Notes under the pieces: generated by a model
Database searches by the model: none
Told to the model about the DNA's origin: nothing
The model's input: the letters and a program-made list of their open reading frames with translations, nothing else
Assembly: GCA_900765125.1 (NCBI GenBank)
Contig: CAAFQL010000273.1
Location: 1 to 5,761, forward strand
Reading direction: 5' to 3'
Length of the DNA stretch: 5,761 nt
Origin: Oscillospiraceae bacterium
GTDB taxonomy: Bacteria; Bacillota; Clostridia; Oscillospirales; Ruminococcaceae
Made by a program: the position numbers and the translations under genes
Shown here: one piece after another, positions 1 through 5,205 of the stretch
Layout of the letters: each line of letters starts with the position of its first letter
Numbering within the stretch: position 1 is the stretch's first letter

Positions 1-131
1 GGAGCCGTGACTATCAGGCTGCTGTCATGTCAGGGCGGATCGACCAGTCAGGAGCGATCGGCAATCTGCTCCGTATGCAGGCGCAGAGAGCCGTCAATGA
101 AACGATGATCTACTTATGGAGGGACGAATAA
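1..131 (+). CDS. C-terminal end of an unidentified protein (partial, enters from the left edge)
   Basis: An open frame with codons starting at base 3 gives 42 residues before a TAA stop at 129-131. The fragment begins SRDYQAAV and ends YLWRDE. It has no stop across the visible part and is rich in Q, R, A and M, with a probable helix over the NLLRMQAQRAVNETMIYLW stretch. I do not recognise the family. The stop overlaps the start of the next gene by one base (TAATG), which is typical of translational coupling, so this protein is very probably co-transcribed with the two small genes downstream. That junction, with a perfect Shine-Dalgarno inside its last codons, is the main support that this frame is real. 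The rest of the gene and its promoter lie outside the window. Confidence 0.6.
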   Translation, partial: SRDYQAAVMSGRIDQSGAIGNLLRMQAQRAVNETMIYLWRDE

Positions 132-313
132 TGTTTTGTGCGAACTGTTACAAGGAAATTCCGGCGGGCAAGAGCTATTACAAGCATCAGGACACCAATC
201 AGAGTTACTGCTCCCTGGAATGTTTTAACGACCACATGATCTACACCCACACGATCACCCTTGAAACGAGCGAGGGTGCGGAAACCACCGAGGAACAGGA
301 CAATGACGAGTGA
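131..313 (+). CDS. 60-aa four-cysteine zinc-binding protein with acidic tail
   Basis: This small protein starts at ATG 131, overlapping the upstream stop. The in-frame ATG at 116 is rejected because the strong site GGAGGG (118-123) sits 7 bases before 131 and would lie inside the longer version. Residues 3-6 form CANC and residues 27-31 form CSLEC, giving a C-x2-C ... C-x3-C arrangement with a 20-residue spacer. This looks like a treble-clef or TRASH/MYM-like single zinc site, with ligands C3, C6, C27 and C31. Residues 45-60 form an acidic tail rich in E, D and T. Such small zinc proteins often contact nucleic acid or partner proteins, but the specific role here is unknown. The stop overlaps the next gene by 11 bases, so the three left-hand genes form one operon. 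Zinc binding is inferred from cysteine spacing alone. Confidence 0.75.
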   Translation: MFCANCYKEIPAGKSYYKHQDTNQSYCSLECFNDHMIYTHTITLETSEGAETTEEQDNDE

Positions 314-518
314 GGATTTTATCGTGGATTTGCGGAGAAACGGCGTAAAGCTCATAAAAAACGACGGCTCTCTTATCGAGATACCGCCGGACTTCCTGAA
401 ACGAGCCACCGAGCTATGCAGTCAGCTCAGGTGCAGCTCGATCACCTATGATATTGTTGATCCGCAGGATAGTGAGCATACAAAGCTGAGAGTGCTGGAT
501 TGTGGGTATGCGGAATAA
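303..518 (+). CDS. Small protein of unknown function (71 aa)
   Basis: The start ATG at 303 lies inside the end of the zinc-protein gene (11-base overlap). It is preceded by GAGGAA (290-295) at a 7-base spacing, so translational coupling is likely. The longer in-frame version starting at 261 is rejected because it lacks a Shine-Dalgarno and would lie mostly within the upstream gene. The protein begins MTSEDFIVDLRRNGVKL. A probable N-terminal helix is followed by short strands (VKLIKNDGSLIEI) and a second helix (PPDFLKRATELCSQL), then a strand-rich C-terminus. The helix-strand-strand-helix start is faintly reminiscent of TubC_N-like docking domains, but this is only an impression of layout. There are two consecutive stop codons (TAA TAA, 516-521). 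It is the last gene of the left operon. Confidence 0.65.
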   Translation: MTSEDFIVDLRRNGVKLIKNDGSLIEIPPDFLKRATELCSQLRCSSITYDIVDPQDSEHTKLRVLDCGYAE

Positions 519-524
519 TAAGAA

Positions 525-558
525 ACGGATAGCCGTCTGATGAGGACGGTCTATCCGT
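525..558 (-). terminator. Intrinsic terminator of the alcohol dehydrogenase gene
   Basis: ACGGATAG-CCGTC (525-537) pairs with GACGG-t-CTATCCGT (545-558), making a 13-bp stem with a one-base bulge and a 7-base loop. Read on the minus strand, the stem begins about 10 bases after the dehydrogenase stop and is followed by a T-rich tail, TTCTTATTATT (complement of 514-524). This is a good Rho-independent terminator for that strand. On the plus strand the hairpin follows the stop of the 71-aa gene but is trailed by only a weak T run, so it may stop the convergent left operon less efficiently. Confidence 0.8.
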
Positions 559-568
559 GTATGCGTTA

Positions 569-1744
569 TTACAAAGACATCTTGAAGATTTCCTCAACAT
601 CGGCAGGGGTAAGCGTTGTAAATCCGACCAGCTTGCCCTTTGCGCTGCAGGCTTTCTTTGCCATGAGTGCGAAATTCTTATCGTCAATGCCGAGGTCGCT
701 CAGACGGCTCTGAAGTCCGAGTGTCTCAAAGTAGAATTTCTCAAGAGCTGCGATAGCTGCCTTAGCTCCGTCCATATCGGAAAGAGAAGCATCTACGCCG
801 AGGACATTCACACCGAAACGCTTGATCTTCGGTGCAGTTTTATCGCTGAGGATATAGGTCAGCCATCTCGGAATGATGATAGCAAGTCCGTGACCGTGGG
901 TGATGTTGTAGAAAGCGGAAAGCTCATGCTCGATCATGTGAGCGATAGCGTCCTGAGAAACACCACTGAACAGGAAGCCGTTGAGCGCCCAGCTCGATGC
1001 CCACATCAGATTTGAACGTGCCTCGTAATCATCGGGCTTTTCGATAGCGACAGGAGCGTACTTGACTACGGTTTTCAGCACCTCCTCCTGCATACGGGTG
1101 AGCATATCCATTTCTTCCTGATCGGTGAAATATGCCACATCAAAAACGTGCGCCATAATATCCGCACTTCCGCTTGCGGTCTGGTATGCGTTTACGCTGA
1201 ATGTGTTTGTAGGATCGAGGAAGGAAACATTTGGTCTTAATGTCGGTCCGAAAATAGGCTGCTTTTCGTTCAGTTCCACGTTGCTGATAACACCGCCGAT
1301 GTCCATTTCGGAGCCTGTTGCGGAAAGAGTAAGGACAGCAACGATAGGCAGATTGTCGGGAACGAAAGCCTTTCCTGTGATGATGTCCCAGCAATCGTCA
1401 CCCTCATACTTTGCAGTGGCAGCCATAGCTTTTGTTGCATCGATCGTCGAGCCGCCGCCGACTGCGAGAAGAACATCAATGCCTTCCTTTTTGCAGAGCG
1501 CAGCACCCTTGTTGACGGTAGTGTGATGCGGATTCGGCTCAACACCGCCAAGCTCAAACACCGTCATATCAGCCTTTTTCAGCTCTGCGATCACCTTATC
1601 GTACAAGCCGATCTTCTTGATAGAACCGCCGCCGTAAACGAGCAGGACTTTCTTGCCGAACTTTGCGATCTCCTCGCTCAGATGATGAAGCTGATCCTTG
1701 CCAAAATATACCTTTGTTGTGTTGCTGAAAACAAAATCTTTCAT
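569..1744 (-). CDS. Iron-containing alcohol dehydrogenase, butanol dehydrogenase type
   Basis: This is a 391-aa group III (Fe-dependent) alcohol dehydrogenase, a cytosolic enzyme that reduces aldehydes to alcohols with NAD(P)H. The N-terminal Rossmann-like half carries GGGS at 38-41, the motif position associated with NADPH in the YqhD/butanol dehydrogenase branch, and VGGGSTIDATK at 95-105. The C-terminal helical half has the metal ligands D195, H199, H269 and H283, with the 14-residue spacing between the last two histidines seen in YqhD and FucO. A further family histidine pair is visible as HGH at 283-285. Length matches the family (about 385-395 aa), so the gene looks intact. The start ATG has GGGAGG (complement of 1751-1756) 6 bases upstream. 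It is monocistronic, with a consensus promoter at 1817-1845 and a terminator at 525-558. The likely role is disposal of reducing equivalents during fermentation or aldehyde detoxification; the exact substrate cannot be read from sequence. Confidence 0.95.
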   Translation of the reverse strand: MKDFVFSNTTKVYFGKDQLHHLSEEIAKFGKKVLLVYGGGSIKKIGLYDKVIAELKKADMTVFELGGVEPNPHHTTVNKGAALCKKEGIDVLLAVGGGSTIDATKAMAATAKYEGDDCWDIITGKAFVPDNLPIVAVLTLSATGSEMDIGGVISNVELNEKQPIFGPTLRPNVSFLDPTNTFSVNAYQTASGSADIMAHVFDVAYFTDQEEMDMLTRMQEEVLKTVVKYAPVAIEKPDDYEARSNLMWASSWALNGFLFSGVSQDAIAHMIEHELSAFYNITHGHGLAIIIPRWLTYILSDKTAPKIKRFGVNVLGVDASLSDMDGAKAAIAALEKFYFETLGLQSRLSDLGIDDKNFALMAKKACSAKGKLVGFTTLTPADVEEIFKMSL

Positions 1745-1816
1745 AACCGACCTCCCGATAATAGTGATTTTTTTACGTCTAAGAAATAGTCGTGATTTGG
1801 GCTATCTCTACTTCTT

Positions 1817-1845
1817 ATTATACCAAGCCGCCCCGAAAAAGTCAA
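1817..1845 (-). promoter_or_regulatory. Sigma-A promoter of the alcohol dehydrogenase gene
   Basis: On the minus strand, TTGACT (complement of 1840-1845) and TATAAT (complement of 1817-1822) are separated by exactly 17 bp. The predicted transcript starts near 1810 and gives a leader of roughly 65 bases before the ATG at 1744. The leader contains two similar words beginning AAATCAC (complement of 1792-1798 and 1764-1770), which may be chance or a regulator site. Confidence 0.8.
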
Positions 1846-1874
1846 TCTCCACACACTTTTTCATACCCTTTTCA

Positions 1875-1903
1875 TTGCAATATACCGCCGTCTGTGCTAT
1901 AAT
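1875..1903 (+). promoter_or_regulatory. Sigma-A promoter of the HhH-NYN operon
   Basis: TTGCAA (1875-1880) and TATAAT (1898-1903) are separated by 17 bp. The TGC just before the -10 (1895-1897) makes it an extended -10 element. Transcription would start near 1910, leaving a short leader of about 25 bases before the ATG at 1935, so there is no room for a riboswitch. Its -35 lies 29 bp from the -35 of the divergent dehydrogenase promoter, so one regulator bound between them could affect both. Confidence 0.8.
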
Positions 1904-1934
1904 TGACTTATAGAGCAGATCGGAGGTGAATGCA

Positions 1935-2189
1935 ATGGATAACGAAACCGAAGAATTAGTAAACCGTGCATTATACAAGCAGATCAAATCAATGAACCGT
2001 GCCGAAATGGAGACTTTCGTGAGAAATGTCTTTGCTCAGGGCTATCAGAGAGCCGAGGAAGAAACGCACCCCATTGATTATGACAGCTTACGAGCCGATC
2101 TGAGCAAGATCAAAGGTATCGGAGAAAGTCGGCTTAACGAGATAATGACGGTCATCGACAAACATATTGCAATCAATAACGATGAATAG
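1935..2189 (+). CDS. Small helix-hairpin-helix protein (84 aa)
   Basis: The start ATG at 1935 follows GGAGG (1922-1926) at an 8-base spacing. An in-frame GTG at 1926 overlaps that site and is rejected. The protein looks almost wholly helical. Residues 1-40 are predicted to form two amphipathic helices (ETEELVNRALYKQIKSM and AEMETFVRNVFAQGY). Residues 51-76 read LRADLSKIKGIGESRLNEIM and onward, with the GIG turn at 61-63 flanked by helices. This is the classic hairpin of a helix-hairpin-helix (HhH) motif, used for sequence-independent contacts to the DNA or RNA backbone. The match is to the motif only; I recognise no named family. It is the first gene of a two-gene operon and its stop lies 11 bases before the nuclease gene, so it is plausibly a nucleic-acid-binding partner or regulator of that nuclease. 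The partnership is inferred from position. Confidence 0.8.
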   Translation: MDNETEELVNRALYKQIKSMNRAEMETFVRNVFAQGYQRAEEETHPIDYDSLRADLSKIKGIGESRLNEIMTVIDKHIAINNDE

Positions 2190-2193
2190 GAGG
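2188..2193 (+). promoter_or_regulatory. Ribosome binding site that fixes a TTG start
   Basis: A full AGGAGG overlaps the stop codon of the HhH gene (TAG 2187-2189) and lies 7 bases before TTG 2201. This is the reason for choosing the rare TTG start rather than the internal ATG codons at residue 15 or 20 of the nuclease, which have no comparable site. The shared stop/Shine-Dalgarno suggests coupled translation of the two proteins. Confidence 0.85.
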
Positions 2194-2200
2194 AATTTCC

Positions 2201-3526
2201 TTGACCGTTGATACCAAAGAAGTAGTCACCACGATCGCCTATATGATCGGTGTCCGAATGTCGGCACTCACCGCAAGTTATGGGGAATGTGCCGAGCTGA
2301 TAGACAAGCTCAAATCCGACCGTGATGCTACTGCGATACGATATTTATGTAAGCTGCGAACCGTGCTGATGCAGAAGTTCAAAAAGACCGATGATCTGAT
2401 GCGGTATCAGCTCAAAAACCTGCATAACATCGAGTGGTATGACCACGAAAACATCAAACAGCTTGAAAAATGGGGCTTTACCATTATTCAGGCAAACTCA
2501 CGCTCCGAGAAGTATATGCAGGAGTTTACAAGGCTCATCAATGAAAACATTGACAAATGCTCCCGTCTGTTCTATGACTGGCTGAATTGGGAGTATATCC
2601 GAGACTTGTTTTTTGTCCCGAAATACAACAAGAACGGTGTCATGAAGCAGGAGTTCAACAAATACATGGCGAACATCGAGCATTACCCGTTTCAGATGTA
2701 TATTCACTGGCAGCCTGCCGATGTGGGAAGTATCGTCTATTCCGACCGTAAGTTCCTGAAAATCATCTACGGTCAGCATAATGACAGCTTCACCGACTCC
2801 ACGAAATATCGGGACGCAGACGATGAAACACGAAACAATATTTATAATTTTATCGACACCGCCGAGAAAACTGCTATCGCTGTCGATTGTGAGAACTCCA
2901 ACCCGTACAAGCTGTACAGTGTGCTGAAAGGCTTAAATCAAGATGAACTTGCCAAGATCGAGAAAATAACGCTCTATGACGATCCGCACACCACAGCAGG
3001 CTGGGACTGGCTCTCCAAATTCACACAGATACCCACCGAGCATATTGAGATCGACCGTGTGACCGACCGAAAGTCCCTGGTCGATGTGCGAATGACAGCA
3101 AGCGTAGTCACGGACTTCTATCGTGACGGCATCACATCATTTATCATTGTGTCGAGTGATTCCGACTTTTGGGGACTCATCGAGAGCCTGCCGAAAGCGA
3201 AGTTTCTTGTTATGTATGAATACGAGAAATGCGGAACGGCGATCAAGAACGCCCTCGCACAGCACGGCATCTACTACTGTGCCATAGATGATTTCTGCAC
3301 CGCAGGAACGGAAGATATGAAGCGAGCCGTTCTGTTTGCGGAGCTTGAAAAGCATTTGCCCTCGCTTGTCGGTGAGAACCCTCTGGACCTTACCCACAAG
3401 ATCTACGAAGCCACAAGAGTGACCGCTACCATGAAGGAAATGGAGAACTTCTGCAATCGGTATGTCAAGACATTGCGGCTCAAGGTGAACTCCGAGGGAA
3501 AGTTTGAGATTGAGATACAGAAATAA
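2201..3526 (+). CDS. NYN (PIN-like) domain putative ribonuclease with unrecognised N-terminal half
   Basis: This is a 441-aa cytosolic protein with a TTG start. Residues about 222-365 form a NYN domain, a PIN-like metal-dependent nuclease fold usually active on RNA. The first strand ends in AVDCEN (D229, N232). KSLVDV at 291-296 supplies the middle acidic residue D295. IIVSSDSDF at 315-323 supplies D320 and D322, so the acidic active-site set appears complete. Residues 1-221 have no domain I recognise: a helical stretch to about 135, rich in K, E and aromatics, then a mixed segment with MYIHWQPADVG near 166-176. The last 75 residues are helical and end in a probable beta hairpin (LRLKVNSEGKFEIEIQK), possibly a small winged-helix-like tail. 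No signal peptide or membrane segment is seen. The gene is co-transcribed with the HhH protein and closed by the terminator at 3527-3564. NYN assignment is confident; the RNA target and biological role are unknown. Confidence 0.88.
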   Translation: MTVDTKEVVTTIAYMIGVRMSALTASYGECAELIDKLKSDRDATAIRYLCKLRTVLMQKFKKTDDLMRYQLKNLHNIEWYDHENIKQLEKWGFTIIQANSRSEKYMQEFTRLINENIDKCSRLFYDWLNWEYIRDLFFVPKYNKNGVMKQEFNKYMANIEHYPFQMYIHWQPADVGSIVYSDRKFLKIIYGQHNDSFTDSTKYRDADDETRNNIYNFIDTAEKTAIAVDCENSNPYKLYSVLKGLNQDELAKIEKITLYDDPHTTAGWDWLSKFTQIPTEHIEIDRVTDRKSLVDVRMTASVVTDFYRDGITSFIIVSSDSDFWGLIESLPKAKFLVMYEYEKCGTAIKNALAQHGIYYCAIDDFCTAGTEDMKRAVLFAELEKHLPSLVGENPLDLTHKIYEATRVTATMKEMENFCNRYVKTLRLKVNSEGKFEIEIQK

Positions 3527-3564
3527 CGAAAAAAGGACGGTTTGCGCCGTCCTTTTCGTTTTTT
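3527..3564. terminator. Bidirectional intrinsic terminator between convergent operons
   Basis: AAAAGGACGG (3531-3540) pairs perfectly with CCGTCCTTTT (3547-3556) around the 6-base loop TTTGCG. On the plus strand it starts directly after the nuclease stop and is followed by CG and six T (3559-3564). On the minus strand the GC core is followed by TTTTTT (complement of 3529-3534), so it can also end transcripts arriving from the ABC operon. No other terminator is evident between the ABC ATPase stop and this point. Confidence 0.88.
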
Positions 3565-3567
3565 GAG

Positions 3568-3594
3568 AACTTTGAATCCAGTGGGTTCAAAGTT
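3568..3594. repeat. Inverted repeat / hairpin beside the terminator
   Basis: AACTTTGAATCC (3568-3579) pairs with GGGTTCAAAGTT (3583-3594) around a 3-base loop, with one G-T pair. It has no T run on either strand, so it is not an intrinsic terminator on its own. It lies in the 3' untranslated part of the ABC operon transcript, just before the shared terminator, and could protect the mRNA end. It could also be a copy of a dispersed palindromic element; copy number in the genome would tell. Confidence 0.55.
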
Positions 3595-3679
3595 AAGTAT
3601 CCGTCTGATTGATAGACTAAAAAATGTTTGCATGATATGAATGCGTTGTTATATGGGGGATTATGTGCACGTAATAATA

Positions 3680-3708
3680 TTGACAATATGCGGATTTTGG
3701 TGTATAAT
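3680..3708 (+). promoter_or_regulatory. Orphan consensus promoter pointing antisense into the ABC operon
   Basis: TTGACA (3680-3685) and TATAAT (3703-3708) match the sigma-A consensus at all 12 positions with a 17-bp spacer. The -35 sits inside the 13-base palindrome ATATTG-A-CAATAT (3677-3689), which could be an operator. No credible plus-strand gene follows: the next bases are the 3' end of the ABC ATPase gene on the other strand. Transcription would start near 3715 and produce RNA antisense to that operon. In AT-rich DNA a perfect match may still be non-functional, so activity is unproven. Confidence 0.55.
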
Positions 3709-3721
3709 AAATAAGAATATA

Positions 3722-4387
3722 TCATATAACACTATCCGATTTAGTTTCTTCAATGAAAAAAATCCTATTTGCTATCGTTTTTGCTTCACTCATTTGATGT
3801 GTAATAAAAATGATAGATATATTCTCTTTGTGAGGAAGTTCTTTTATTGTATTGCCAATTCCTACTCGTGATGACTCATCAAGAGCCGAGAACGGTTCAT
3901 CTAATAATATTATGCTTGGAGCAAGAGCTAATGCTCTTGCGATAGCAATTCGTTGTTTTTGTCCACCGGACAGTTGTGATGGGTATTTCCTGTACAGTTC
4001 CAATGAATCAATACCCACGCTACTAAGCTTCTCTCTCGCTATCTTCTGTGCATCTCTGTATCTTCTGTTGCATGACAGCAACTGCGGTATTATTACATTT
4101 CCTTCTGCCGTCAGCCACGGAAATAGTTGCTCGGTAGTTTGCGATAGTAAGAGAATGTCTTTGGATGGCTTTTGAATTGGAACACCTTCATATAAGATTT
4201 TACCATCAGTAATAGGTTCAAGTCCAGCGATCATTCGAAGCAACGTAGATTTACCGCTGCCGTTATTACCAACTATAGATAGTATTTCACCACAGTAAAG
4301 TTCTAAGTTCAGATTTGAAAACACAAAACTACTATCTTTAGTATATTGTTTACTTACGTCCTGAACTTTTAACACGATGTCTCTCAT
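3722..4387 (-). CDS. ABC transporter ATPase, NitT/TauT (SsuB/TauB-like) importer family
   Basis: This is a 221-aa ATP-binding subunit that drives import on the cytoplasmic face of the membrane. In order it shows Walker A GNNGSGKST (40-48), Q-loop Q83, signature LSGGQ (139-143), Walker B IILLDEP (159-165) with catalytic E164, D-loop SALD (167-170) and switch H197. All motifs are intact, and the length is slightly short for the family because the C-terminus ends soon after the last strand. The start ATG at 4387 overlaps the permease stop as ATGA and has GGGGTG seven bases upstream. An ATG at 4402 would add MGCDQ but lacks a good site. It is the last gene of the operon after the binding protein and permease. 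Codon use is AT-richer than the genes to the left (many ATA, AGA and TTA codons). The substrate cannot be inferred from the ATPase. Confidence 0.93.
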   Translation of the reverse strand: MRDIVLKVQDVSKQYTKDSSFVFSNLNLELYCGEILSIVGNNGSGKSTLLRMIAGLEPITDGKILYEGVPIQKPSKDILLLSQTTEQLFPWLTAEGNVIIPQLLSCNRRYRDAQKIAREKLSSVGIDSLELYRKYPSQLSGGQKQRIAIARALALAPSIILLDEPFSALDESSRVGIGNTIKELPHKENISIIFITHQMSEAKTIANRIFFIEETKSDSVI

Positions 4388-5142
4388 TTGGTCACACCCC
4401 ATTTCTTTATAGTACGGTTCTCGATAATTTGAAACATCTTTTCTACAGCAATGCTGATAAGCACGATCATTAAGACTCCGACCATAACATCACACATATT
4501 TGCATACGCACGATTACTATATATCCAATATCCAAGCCCTTGCTGAGAACCTGAAATGTAAAAGATTGCTTCTGCACTAATTAACGAGCGCCACGCACGC
4601 CCCCAGCTGTTACGAACTCCAGATAATAGGTATGGAAATATTGCAGGAATAAATACAAAAATGCTCATTTTCCATTTTGGGATACCAATATTGTACGAAA
4701 AATTCCGATATTCCTGTGGTATTGTGCATATACTCATCATAAGTGTCGCAACTAAGGGCCAGAATACAGCGTGAAAAATAAGAATGTATAGAGAATCCTT
4801 CGTCAGCCCACATACGAGTAACACTATTGGAAGTATAGCTACACTGGGGAGTGGATTTAGTATATCATGCAAAGCCATGACTAATGTTCTGAAACTCTTA
4901 CAGTATCCTGAAATACTTGCTACGACAATTGCCGCAGAGAAACTTATTACAAATCCATGTAGAATGGTTTTTATTGAAGCAAGTATAACATTTCCGAAGC
5001 CTTCATATCGCAACAACGTATAGCTTCTCGCCATGATAGTAGTGAGTGGTGGAAAAATATACGAAGGGATTAAACCGTTTCGTGCAGTTACTTCCCAAGT
5101 GATAGCAATTACTATCAGCCAAAACCATTTTTTGCTCAACAT
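4384..5142 (-). CDS. ABC transporter permease, NitT/TauT (SsuC/TauC-like) importer family
   Basis: This is a 252-aa inner membrane subunit. Hydrophobic segments are visible at about 5-17, 57-80, 98-123, 121-138, 158-174 and 214-233, fitting the six-helix BPD_transp_1 core. The cytoplasmic EAA loop that docks the ATPase is recognisable around 146-167 (invariant-type G153, P166), followed by the family signature GVRNSWGRAWRSLISAEAIF at 175-194, typical of NitT/TauT permeases. I chose ATG 5142, 8 bases after GAAGG (complement of 5151-5155). A GTG immediately before it (5145) would add one residue and is also possible. The gene overlaps the ATPase start by 4 bases (ATGA), so the two are translationally coupled. 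It lies 63 bases after the binding-protein gene, with a strong hairpin in the gap. Confidence 0.93.
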   Translation of the reverse strand: MLSKKWFWLIVIAITWEVTARNGLIPSYIFPPLTTIMARSYTLLRYEGFGNVILASIKTILHGFVISFSAAIVVASISGYCKSFRTLVMALHDILNPLPSVAILPIVLLVCGLTKDSLYILIFHAVFWPLVATLMMSICTIPQEYRNFSYNIGIPKWKMSIFVFIPAIFPYLLSGVRNSWGRAWRSLISAEAIFYISGSQQGLGYWIYSNRAYANMCDVMVGVLMIVLISIAVEKMFQIIENRTIKKWGVTK

Positions 5143-5163
5143 CACTATTACCTTCTTTCATAT

Positions 5164-5194
5164 GTTGTCCGGTGCGTTGTCGGCACCGGACAAC
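5164..5194 (-). other. Intercistronic hairpin between binding-protein and permease genes
   Basis: GTTGTCCGGTGC (5164-5175) and GCACCGGACAAC (5183-5194) form a perfect 12-bp stem with a 7-base loop. On the minus (coding) strand it lies 11 bases after the binding-protein stop and just before the permease Shine-Dalgarno. No T run follows it on that strand, so it should not be an efficient intrinsic terminator. Hairpins at this place in importer operons commonly block 3' exonucleases and let the binding protein be made in excess over the membrane subunits. That function is inferred here. Confidence 0.7.
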
Positions 5195-5205
5195 TGGATA
5201 ACCCG

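Noticed and set aside
557..1015. Long plus-strand open frame of 152 codons opposite the alcohol dehydrogenase
   Set aside because: It lies entirely antisense to a clearly intact dehydrogenase, starts within its terminator without a ribosome site, and its protein has no recognisable features.
3568..3594. Inverted repeat considered as a tRNA T-arm remnant or integration attachment site
   Set aside because: The GGTTCAA word resembles a T-loop, but the surrounding bases do not form a T-arm or acceptor stem, and no second copy or integrase is seen in the window.
3753..3797. Tiny plus-strand frame starting MKKILFAIVF, shaped like a signal peptide, downstream of the orphan promoter
   Set aside because: It is only 14 codons, has no Shine-Dalgarno, and lies wholly antisense to the 3' end of the intact ABC ATPase gene. 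The peptide-like look is a by-product of that coding strand.
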